Source: an uncultured Clostridia bacterium (GTDB lineage: Bacteria > Bacillota > Clostridia > Oscillospirales > Oscillospiraceae). Taken from it: DNA of 8,453 nt. Below are positions 1 to 6,115 of this stretch, one piece after another. The stretch spans positions 1 to 8,453 of the forward strand of contig CAMEIK010000041.1 in the NCBI GenBank assembly GCA_945918315.1. Reading direction: 5' to 3'. The notes under the pieces were generated by a model that was given only the letters and a program-made list of their open reading frames with translations, made no database searches and was not told the origin of the DNA. A program made the position numbers and the translations under genes. Numbering within the stretch: the first letter of the stretch is position 1; every line of letters starts with the position of its first letter.

Positions 1-46
1 AAATTCCAATTTGTCTGTTTGCTGCCCTAAGCCAGGCAACACCTTA

Positions 47-75
47 ATTGTCCGTTGTCCGCTCTCAAATGTCAA
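47..75 (-). promoter_or_regulatory. Candidate sigma-A promoter reading out of the left edge
   Basis: On the minus strand a perfect TTGACA (70-75) is followed after exactly 17 bases by GACAAT (47-52), which matches 4 of 6 positions of the -10 consensus. It lies just past the hairpin that ends the operon, so it would start a separate minus-strand transcription unit whose gene is outside the window. The spacer and -10 overlap a perfect tandem heptamer (TTGTCCG twice on the plus strand, 48-61), which could be an operator. No coding start is visible between here and position 1. The promoter call rests only on hexamer match and spacing. Confidence 0.5.
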
Positions 76-99
76 TTCTTTTTTCCCAAAACGTGCGAA

Positions 100-129
100 T
101 TCCCCGCCCCCGATAAGGGGGCGGAGGAA
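100..129 (-). terminator. Strong hairpin closing the operon
   Basis: A perfect 8-bp GC stem (104-111 with 117-124) encloses the 5-base loop at 112-116. It extends by four more pairs (100-103 with 126-129) around one bulged base at 125. It begins 13 bases past the stop codon of the GH88/105 gene, where an operon terminator is expected. In the minus-strand RNA no uninterrupted U-run follows directly; a short U-stretch comes about ten bases later. It may therefore be a weaker or Rho-assisted terminator, or a 3' end that stabilises the message. Confidence 0.65.
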
Positions 130-142
130 CCGCGTTCGATGT

Positions 143-1231
143 TTATTGCAGCTCAATGAGCAGCAGCATGGCCAGAGCCTGGCCGTAGGGCATGGGCTGG
201 ATGGGGATCTTCTTATAGAAGTCCTTGCTCTCCCGGCCCATGGGGGTGCCGTAGGACACCTGGTTCACCACGCCGTTGTCCGCGACGCAGGCCAGGATGG
301 GGTCCAGCGCCTTCCCGACGGCTTCCAGGTAAGCGCTGTCCAGGAGCCCCGTGTGCACGCCCCGGAGGATGCCGTAGGCGAAGCCGCAGGTGGCGCTGGC
401 CTCCACATAGGAATCCCGATCGTCAATCAGGGTGTGCCACATGCCGCTTTCGTCCTGGTACTTTACAAGGCTTTCCGCCTGGGCCCGCAGCAGCTCCGTC
501 AGCGTCCTGCGGACAGCGGGGGCGCATGGAACCATTTCCAGAAACTCCGGGATGGCAATGGTAATCCAGCAGTTGCCCCGGCCCCAGAAGGCCCCGGCGA
601 AATTATGCCGCCCGTGGAAGGTCCAGCCGTGATACCAAAGTCCCGTCTGCCGGTCCGCCAGGTACTTGGCGTGGAGCAGGAACTGGTACTGGGCTTCCTC
701 GATGTATTCCTGCTTTCCCTCAATCCGCCCCATGTTGGCCAGGAACAGCACCGTCATAAAGAGGGTATCGTCCCACAGCTCCTGATCGTTCAGGGAGTCG
801 GAGGTCATGTGCTGGAAGCCGCCCTCCTTCGTTCTGGGAAAGTTCGCCATAATCCAGGCCGCGCTTTCCCGGCAGGGGGCCAGGTATTTTTCCGAGCCCA
901 GATACTCCCCCACATAGGACATGGTGAGGAAGGGGGTGACGGTATTGACATTGAGGGCAGGAAAGCCCACGGTCATCTGATTGTCAAAGTAGGTGGTCAG
1001 AATATCCAGGTAGCTTTTGTCCCGGGTTTTTTCAAACAGCCGCCACAGGCCGTAGAGGCCCACTCCCTGGGTCCATTCCCAGTGGCGGTATCTGCGGATG
1101 TCGTCCCCGGCCAGATTGCTGCCCTTCATATTCTCCAGGAACTGCTGGTCGTCCTCATAGAGAATGGGGGTAAAGGCCTGCACCAGCTTTCGCAGCTTTT
1201 CCTCCACAGCCGATTGATATGCCGTTGTCAT
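143..1231 (-). CDS. GH88/GH105-type unsaturated uronyl hydrolase
   Basis: The 362-residue protein has no signal peptide, so it should act in the cytoplasm. Members of this alpha/alpha-barrel family hydrate and cleave the 4,5-unsaturated uronic acid that polysaccharide lyases leave at the non-reducing end of oligosaccharides, releasing a keto-uronate. The family call rests on an all-helical, Trp/Gly-rich pattern and on recognisable blocks: LWDDTLFM at 152-159, with D155 the likely general acid; HGWTFHGRHNFAGAFWGRGN ending at N220; VEASATCGFAYGI at 276-288; and MPYGQA at 347-352. The length fits the family. By eye, the block containing a second conserved Asp of the family reads NVNT (94-97), with Asn96 at that place. 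The ATG at 1231 is preceded by GAGAGGG eight bases upstream. It follows the HAD gene by 23 bases and is the last gene of the operon. GH105 (rhamnogalacturonyl) fits slightly better than GH88, but the substrate cannot be read from sequence. Confidence 0.85.
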   Translation of the reverse strand: MTTAYQSAVEEKLRKLVQAFTPILYEDDQQFLENMKGSNLAGDDIRRYRHWEWTQGVGLYGLWRLFEKTRDKSYLDILTTYFDNQMTVGFPALNVNTVTPFLTMSYVGEYLGSEKYLAPCRESAAWIMANFPRTKEGGFQHMTSDSLNDQELWDDTLFMTVLFLANMGRIEGKQEYIEEAQYQFLLHAKYLADRQTGLWYHGWTFHGRHNFAGAFWGRGNCWITIAIPEFLEMVPCAPAVRRTLTELLRAQAESLVKYQDESGMWHTLIDDRDSYVEASATCGFAYGILRGVHTGLLDSAYLEAVGKALDPILACVADNGVVNQVSYGTPMGRESKDFYKKIPIQPMPYGQALAMLLLIELQ

Positions 1232-1253
1232 GATACAATCCCTCTCTCTTTGA

Positions 1254-1262
1254 ATTATACCA
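1254..1262 (-). promoter_or_regulatory. Possible internal extended -10 promoter before the GH88/105 gene
   Basis: The minus strand reads TGGTATAAT, a perfect extended -10 (TGnTATAAT), overlapping the last codons and stop of the HAD gene. A start about seven bases later would give a leader of under 20 bases that still carries the GAGAGGG ribosome site. No convincing -35 lies 16-18 bases upstream, which extended -10 promoters tolerate. It could give extra or independent expression of the hydrolase, but one 9-base match can arise by chance. Confidence 0.3.
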
Positions 1263-1782
1263 GCGCGTCATTCAGCCGGTGCAGCAGGGGAATCAGCTCC
1301 CCGGGGGTGTGGACGGTGTAGTCCGGCTGCCAGTCCGGCTCCTCCACGGTGTGAAAATACCGGGGCGACCAGTCCAGCCAGATGGAGGTCAGCCCCATCC
1401 GGTTGGCTCCGGCAATATCCTTTTTCAGGTTATTGCCGATCATGACAATCCGGGGCTTATCCGCCTCCGTCAGGCCCATCTTCTGAAGGGCGGTTTCAAA
1501 CATGATGGGTTCGGGCTTCTGCTTGCCCACCACCTCCGACACGATCCACTGGTCGAAGCAGTAACCCAGGCCGTTCCCTCTGTACACATTCTGGAAGGAC
1601 TCCCACTCGCCGTCGGCAACCAGGGCAATGGGAAAGCCCTCGTCGTGAAGCTGCTTCAGGACCTCCCCCGCCCCGGGGATGAAGTCCGCCCGCAGGACAA
1701 TGCCCCGGTCGTCAAAGACCTGGGTGCCCTCGTCGATGATGGTATCGCCGCTGTCGGTGAAAATAATCAGACGCTTATTCAT
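1255..1782 (-). CDS. HAD-superfamily protein with altered catalytic motifs
   Basis: The 175-residue protein has the haloacid dehalogenase layout, including a C-terminal block typical of HAD-IA-like phosphatases, and no signal peptide. Motif I is DSGDT at 10-14: the nucleophile Asp10 is present, but the usual acid/base Asp two residues on is Gly12, with an Asp at 13 instead. Motif II reads LVADG, with Ala56 where Ser/Thr is usual. The motif III Lys89 is present in a KPEP context. Motif IV is GNNLKKD, with Asn117 for the first Asp but Asp122 kept. Phosphatase activity is therefore uncertain; a phosphonatase-like or non-catalytic role is possible. The start chosen is the ATG at 1782. It sits 7 bases after AAAGGG and overlaps the ATPase stop as ATGAATAA, implying translational coupling. 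A TTG at 1788 lies too close to that ribosome site. Position between transporter and hydrolase suggests action on a product of the imported substrate. Confidence 0.8.
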   Translation of the reverse strand: MNKRLIIFTDSGDTIIDEGTQVFDDRGIVLRADFIPGAGEVLKQLHDEGFPIALVADGEWESFQNVYRGNGLGYCFDQWIVSEVVGKQKPEPIMFETALQKMGLTEADKPRIVMIGNNLKKDIAGANRMGLTSIWLDWSPRYFHTVEEPDWQPDYTVHTPGELIPLLHRLNDALV

Positions 1783-2776
1783 AGTCAAACCCTTTCAGCT
1801 TCAGCTCTTCCGCCCGGTGGCAGGCAACAAAGTGGCCCGGCTCCAGTTCCTTGTACTCCGGCGCGCACTCCTTGCACTTTTCGGTGCAGAAGCGGCAGCG
1901 GGTATGGAAGTAGCAGCCCGTGGGAGGATTGGCAGGGTTGGGGATCTCGCCCTCCAGGGGAATCCGCTGGGACTGCACCGTGGGATCGGCCACAGGCACC
2001 GCGGAGAGCAGGCTCTCGGTGTAGGGGTGCATGGGGTGGGAGAACAAATCCTTCGTAGGCGCGTACTCCACCACCCGGCCCAGATACATCACCGCCACCC
2101 GGTCGGAGATATACTCCACCACGGACAGGTCATGGCTGATAAAGAGGTACGTCAGCTTCAGGTCCCGCTGCAGGTCGTGGAGCAGGTTGATAACCTGGGC
2201 CTGAATGGACACATCCAGAGCGGAAACGGACTCGTCGCAGACGATTACCCGGGGGTTCAGAACCAGGGCCCGGGCGATGCCGATTCTCTGGCGCTGGCCG
2301 CCGGAGAAGGCATGGGGGTACCGCTTCAGGTAGGAGGTATTGAGGCCCACCTTGGCCGCGATGTCCATAATCCGCTGCTCCATCTCCGCCTTGGGCATCT
2401 TGGGGAAGTTGGCAACCAGGGGCTCCTTGATGATGTCATACACCGTCATACGGGGGTCCAGGGAGGAATAGGGGTCCTGGAAGATCATCTGAATGTCCTT
2501 GCGGTACTTCTTCATGGTCTTCTTGTCGATTTTGGCAAAGTTGACCTGCTCCCCGTCGGCGGCGGTATAGTACACATCGCCCTCGGAGGGCTCGTAGGCC
2601 CGGACGATGCAGCGGCCCAGGGTGGTCTTGCCGCAGCCGGACTCGCCCACGATACCGATGGTCTCACCCTCATTGACGGTGAAGCTCACATCGGTGACGG
2701 CCCGGACGCAGACGCCCTTGGAGTGGAAGCGCATATGGATGTGCTGCACATCCAGAATCTGTTTCGGTTCGCTCAT
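1775..2776 (-). CDS. dppF: Opp/Dpp-family ABC importer ATPase, second subunit (DppF/OppF type)
   Basis: This 333-residue ATPase is one of two that power the importer on the inner face of the membrane. It shows a Walker A GESGCGKTT at 44-52, Q-loop Gln100, signature SGGQRQR at 158-164, Walker B ending VIVCDE with Asp181 and Glu182, D-loop SALD at 185-188 and switch His215. The C-terminal oligopeptide-transporter extension follows, with Cys at 288, 294, 297, 301, 304 and 319. Four of these (288, 294, 301, 319) fit the cluster seen across the family, which holds a [4Fe-4S] centre in a mycobacterial Opp structure; 297 and 304 look extra. The ATG directly abuts the TAA of the upstream ATPase, and AAGGAGG lies 10 bases before it, inside that gene. 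The symbol marks family position only; the substrate may not be a peptide. Confidence 0.93.
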   Translation of the reverse strand: MSEPKQILDVQHIHMRFHSKGVCVRAVTDVSFTVNEGETIGIVGESGCGKTTLGRCIVRAYEPSEGDVYYTAADGEQVNFAKIDKKTMKKYRKDIQMIFQDPYSSLDPRMTVYDIIKEPLVANFPKMPKAEMEQRIMDIAAKVGLNTSYLKRYPHAFSGGQRQRIGIARALVLNPRVIVCDESVSALDVSIQAQVINLLHDLQRDLKLTYLFISHDLSVVEYISDRVAVMYLGRVVEYAPTKDLFSHPMHPYTESLLSAVPVADPTVQSQRIPLEGEIPNPANPPTGCYFHTRCRFCTEKCKECAPEYKELEPGHFVACHRAEELKLKGFDYE

Positions 2777-3829
2777 TTACCCGTTTCCTCCTTCCACGCC
2801 GCATTTTTCCGCCCGGGGACAGCCGGTGCAGGCAAAGCAGGCAATCTGGTGGCCATCACCGCAGCTTACCAGCTCCGGCTCCTGTACATCGCACACGCCC
2901 TCGATGCGCTTGTCGCAGCGGTCATAGAAGCCGCAGCGCTTGGGCAGGTTCATGGCAACCGGCACGGTGCCCTCGATGGAGAACAGCTTCTCCTGGCCCT
3001 TGGTGCCGATCTTGTGGACGGAGCCAATGAGGCCCCGGGTGTAGGGATGCTGGGGATTCTTGAAAATTTCCACGGCGGAGGCCGTCTCCACGATTTTGCC
3101 CAGGTACATGACCGCCACCCGGTCGCACATCCGGGCCACGGTGCCCAGGTCGTGGGTGATAAACAGAATGGACATGCCGAAATCCTTCTGCAGCTCCTTC
3201 ATGAGCTCCAGAATCTGGGCCTGAATGGTCACATCCAGAGCCGTGGTGGGCTCGTCGGCAATGAGCAGCTTGGGATTGCACACCAGGGCCATAGCAATGA
3301 GGGCCCGCTGGAGCATACCGCCGGAAAACTCGTGGGGGTACTGGTCGTAGCGCTTTTCCGCGTTGGCGATACCCACCTTCTTCATAACCTCCAGAGAGAT
3401 CTCCCTGGACTTTTTCCTGTCTTTGGTAATATGCAGCCGGGTGGCTTCGTTGATCTGGTTGCCGATGGTGTACATGGGGGAGAAGGCCACCATGGGCTCC
3501 TGGAAGATCATGGAGATCTGCTTGCCCCGGACGGAACGAATCTCGTCCCCTCTGGGCTTCAGCTTCAGAAGATCCGTCATACCCAGATTTTCGGCGTCAA
3601 AGAGGATTTCCCCCTCGGCCTTGCAGTTTTTGGCGTTGATGCCCAGAATGGCCTTGCTGGTCAGGCTCTTGCCGCAGCCGGACTCACCTACGAGGCCCAG
3701 AGTCTCGCCTTTGCCGATTTCAAAATTCACGCCCCGGACGGGGGTCAGAATGCCGTCGTCGGTTTTAATGTTGATCTTCAGATCCTTGACCTGGAGGACC
3801 AGGTCCTTTTCACGCTCTTGCTTTTCCAT
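2777..3829 (-). CDS. dppD: Opp/Dpp-family ABC importer ATPase, first subunit (DppD/OppD type)
   Basis: This 350-residue ATPase partners the next gene's product to drive import. Visible motifs are Walker A GESGCGKS at 48-55, Q-loop Gln110, signature SGGMLQR at 169-175, Walker B LLIADE with Asp192 and Glu193, TALD at 197-200 and switch His226. The SGGMLQR form marks the DppD/OppD side of the heterodimer, as against SGGQRQR in its partner. The C-terminal extension is cysteine-rich: Cys299, 305, 313 and 323, then 331, 334, 337 and 343 in a C-x2-C-x2-C-x5-C arrangement, more than the usual four. The ATG at 3829 has AGGAG eight bases upstream; a GTG at 3832 directly before it is also possible at five-base spacing. 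The gap from the upstream permease is 21 bases. Confidence 0.93.
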   Translation of the reverse strand: MEKQEREKDLVLQVKDLKINIKTDDGILTPVRGVNFEIGKGETLGLVGESGCGKSLTSKAILGINAKNCKAEGEILFDAENLGMTDLLKLKPRGDEIRSVRGKQISMIFQEPMVAFSPMYTIGNQINEATRLHITKDRKKSREISLEVMKKVGIANAEKRYDQYPHEFSGGMLQRALIAMALVCNPKLLIADEPTTALDVTIQAQILELMKELQKDFGMSILFITHDLGTVARMCDRVAVMYLGKIVETASAVEIFKNPQHPYTRGLIGSVHKIGTKGQEKLFSIEGTVPVAMNLPKRCGFYDRCDKRIEGVCDVQEPELVSCGDGHQIACFACTGCPRAEKCGVEGGNG

Positions 3830-3850
3830 CACGCGAACTCCTTTCCTCGT

Positions 3851-4987
3851 TTACTTGTAGGGATCCGCCGCGTCACGCATACCGTCGCCCAGGAAGTTGT
3901 AAGCAAGAACGGTGATGACGACGAAGATCAGGGGGATCATCTTCCAGGGGCACTGGGCTACGGTAGCCAGGGCCTCGGTCTCCTTCAGCAGAACGCCCCA
4001 GGAGGTCGCGGGGGACTTCATGCCCAGGCCGAGATAGCTCATGGAGGTCTCGCCCAGGATGGAGCCGGGGATGCCCAGGGTCAGGTTCACGATCAGGTAG
4101 CTCAAAAAGCCCGGGACCAGGTGCTTGACGATGATCTTGAAGTCACTGACACCGGCAAGCCGGGCGGCCATGACGAAGTCCTCCTTCCGCAGGGCAATAA
4201 ACCGGCCCCGGACCGTCCGGGCCAGGCCCGTCCAGCCGATGAAGGACAGAATGATGGTAATGTACAGGTACATGGCGGTGACGGAGATTCCGGGGGGAAT
4301 GGCCGCGGACAGGGCCAGCCACAGGGGGATGCTGGGCACCGCGGAGATGACCTCGATGATCCGCTGGATCAGGTTATCAATCCAGCCGCCGAAGTAGCCG
4401 GAGATACCGCCCAGCAGAATGCCCAGCACAAAGCTGATGGCGGCGGAGACGAAGGGTATGGTCAGCGACACCTGGCTGCCGAAGAGCAGCCGGGAGAAGA
4501 TGTCACGGCCCATGCTGTCCGCGCCGAAAATATTGATGCGCGCGTCGGTGCTCACATTGCCCTGCTCGTCCACCAGGCCGTACAGGTGGATATTGCCGGG
4601 GATAAAGCCTAAGAACCTATACTCGATGCCGGGACAGAAGAACTTCACATAATACTTCTGGCTGTAATCCTCCGTAGTGATGACGGTAAAGGTCTTCCGG
4701 TCGTTGACCTTTTGCAGCTTGAACACGAAGGGACGGGAGAACTTGCCATTTTCATCCCGCCAATAGACTTTGGTGGGGGCGGTGTCCTTGTAAAGGCCGG
4801 AGAAGTCATCCAGACCGTAGGGCGCCAGGAAGTCGGCAAACAGGGCTCCCAGATACAGAACCAGCAGAATCGCCATGCTGAACCGGGCCAGCTTGTGCTT
4901 TTTCAGCTTGATCCACATGAGCTGCCACTGGGAAGCCAGATAGGTGCTCTCCTGATTCTTTTCCTTTTTCTTAAACAGCGTTGCCAT
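3851..4987 (-). CDS. dppC: Opp/Dpp-family ABC permease, second subunit (DppC/OppC type), enlarged
   Basis: This is one of two membrane subunits forming the translocation path. A cytoplasmic N-terminus rich in Lys is followed by a membrane segment at about 36-56. The conserved family block (FGADSMGRDIFSRLLFGSQV, 154-173) precedes the core of further membrane segments between about 174 and 365. The EAA-type coupling loop is at about 270-294 (MAARLAGVSD), contacting the ATPases, and the C-terminus ends GDGMRDAADPYK as in the family. At 378 residues it exceeds the usual 280-310. The excess is an external segment of about 95 residues (58-152) between the first membrane span and the core, with sheet-like, Tyr/Phe-rich stretches. 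The ATG is preceded by AAAGGAG ten bases upstream, and the gap to the previous permease is only 6 bases. Confidence 0.92.
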   Translation of the reverse strand: MATLFKKKEKNQESTYLASQWQLMWIKLKKHKLARFSMAILLVLYLGALFADFLAPYGLDDFSGLYKDTAPTKVYWRDENGKFSRPFVFKLQKVNDRKTFTVITTEDYSQKYYVKFFCPGIEYRFLGFIPGNIHLYGLVDEQGNVSTDARINIFGADSMGRDIFSRLLFGSQVSLTIPFVSAAISFVLGILLGGISGYFGGWIDNLIQRIIEVISAVPSIPLWLALSAAIPPGISVTAMYLYITIILSFIGWTGLARTVRGRFIALRKEDFVMAARLAGVSDFKIIVKHLVPGFLSYLIVNLTLGIPGSILGETSMSYLGLGMKSPATSWGVLLKETEALATVAQCPWKMIPLIFVVITVLAYNFLGDGMRDAADPYK

Positions 4988-4993
4988 TCTTTC

Positions 4994-5989
4994 TCAGCTC
5001 CTTTCCGAAAAACGAATTCTCGGATCCAGCCACGCCAGGGCGATATCCGAAAGGAGGGTGCCCACCACCACGAGAATGGCCTGCACCAGAACGATGGTAC
5101 CGGCCAGGTACATGTCCTGGGTTTTCAGGGCCCGCAGCAGCACGGGCCCCAGAATCGCCATGTTCATCACGATGGCGGAAACGGTGGAGCCGGAGAAGAT
5201 GGTCCGCAGGGCGCCGGACAGGCCGGAAACCACAGGGTTCAGCGCCGCCCGCAGGCAGTACTTATAGGTAATGGTGGCCTCACTGCAGCCCTTGGCCCGG
5301 GCGGTGAGGGTATACTGCCTGGCCTGCTCGTCCAGCATCTGGGCACGGACGGTACGGATGATGCCGCAGGTGCCGGAGGTGCCGATGACGAAAATGGGAA
5401 TCAGGCACCGGCCCAGAAATTCCGGAATGTATTCCAGGCGCATACCGTTCTGGAGCATTTCCGTGCTGAAAAGGCCCAGATACATGCCGCCGGTCTTCAC
5501 ATAGATCACATACATGACGATGATTGCCAGCAGGAAGTTTGGCGTTGCCGTGCCGATAAATCCGATGAAGGACCAGATATAGTCCCCCACGGAATACTGG
5601 TGGTTGGCGCAGTAGATGCCGATGGGCAGGGACACCGCGTACTGAAACACCAGGATGATAAAGGAGATTGCCAGGGTCAGGGGCAGATAGTCCCCGATAA
5701 CCGCCCACACATCCCGGCCGTACTCAAAGGAGTAGCCGAAATCGCCCTTGGTGATGATGTCCGCCATCCAGATAAAATACTGGACATACCAGGGCTTGTC
5801 CAGACCGAACTGGACCCGCAGGTCCTGAATCTGCTCCGGGGTGAGGATCTCGCCCTCCGCCGCCATGGCGGCGGCATAGGAGGAGGCATAGTCTCCGGGA
5901 GGAAGCTGGATGATGAAGAAGATGACCACGGAGATGATCAGAATGGTTGGAATAAAGAGCAGCAGGCGTTTGCCGATATATTTGAGCAT
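4994..5989 (-). CDS. dppB: Opp/Dpp-family ABC permease, first subunit (DppB/OppB type)
   Basis: This 331-residue integral membrane protein is the first permease of the importer. It starts MLKYIGKRLL followed by a membrane span at about 9-29, the standard beginning of DppB-type permeases. The PGD motif comes next (31-33), then the external LRVQFGLDKPWYVQYF block (57-72). Further spans lie at about 101-125, 136-164, 193-212, 262-287 and 293-316. The EAA-like coupling loop covers about 220-253 (TARAKGCSEATI), and the C-terminus ends LDPRIRF, as usual for the family. Length is normal. The ATG has AAGGAGG ten bases upstream, a near-perfect ribosome site. It lies 126 bases after the binding-protein stop, behind a terminator-like hairpin, so its level is probably set by readthrough. 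Confidence 0.95.
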   Translation of the reverse strand: MLKYIGKRLLLFIPTILIISVVIFFIIQLPPGDYASSYAAAMAAEGEILTPEQIQDLRVQFGLDKPWYVQYFIWMADIITKGDFGYSFEYGRDVWAVIGDYLPLTLAISFIILVFQYAVSLPIGIYCANHQYSVGDYIWSFIGFIGTATPNFLLAIIVMYVIYVKTGGMYLGLFSTEMLQNGMRLEYIPEFLGRCLIPIFVIGTSGTCGIIRTVRAQMLDEQARQYTLTARAKGCSEATITYKYCLRAALNPVVSGLSGALRTIFSGSTVSAIVMNMAILGPVLLRALKTQDMYLAGTIVLVQAILVVVGTLLSDIALAWLDPRIRFSERS

Positions 5990-6030
5990 ACTCTTTTTAC
6001 CTCCTTCTTGGTTTTGGGTTTGCCGGGGAA

Positions 6031-6080
6031 TAAAAACGCAGGAGGCGCTTCTGTTTGTGTAGAAACAGCCTCCCGCATTG
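6031..6080 (-). terminator. Intrinsic terminator/attenuator between binding protein and permeases
   Basis: In minus-strand RNA an outer stem (6069-6076 with 6038-6045, 8 pairs including one G-U) and an inner 6-bp stem (6063-6068 with 6051-6056) enclose a 6-base loop, with a 5-base bulge (6046-6050). GUUUUUAUU follows at once (6037 down to 6029). The odd pair is a G-U wobble only in the minus-strand RNA and a mismatch in plus-strand RNA, which supports the orientation. Partial termination here would give more binding protein than membrane subunits, the usual stoichiometry need of binding-protein-dependent importers. About 40 bases separate it from the upstream stop codon. Confidence 0.8.
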
Positions 6081-6115
6081 CTATGTTCAATTCGTCCGGG
6101 GAGCCGGTTCAGAAA

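Noticed and set aside
1..12. Inverted repeat AAATT-CC-AATTT at the left edge
   Set aside because: It is short, AT-only in the arms and cut by the window edge, so it cannot be told from chance.
11..1321. Plus-strand reading frame opposite the hydrolase
   Set aside because: It is antisense to the GH88/105 gene, crosses the terminator hairpin and has no family resemblance or ribosome site.
1783..1788. TTG at 1788 as start of the HAD gene
   Set aside because: The AAAGGG ribosome site ends only one base before it, while the ATG at 1782 has a proper 7-base spacing.
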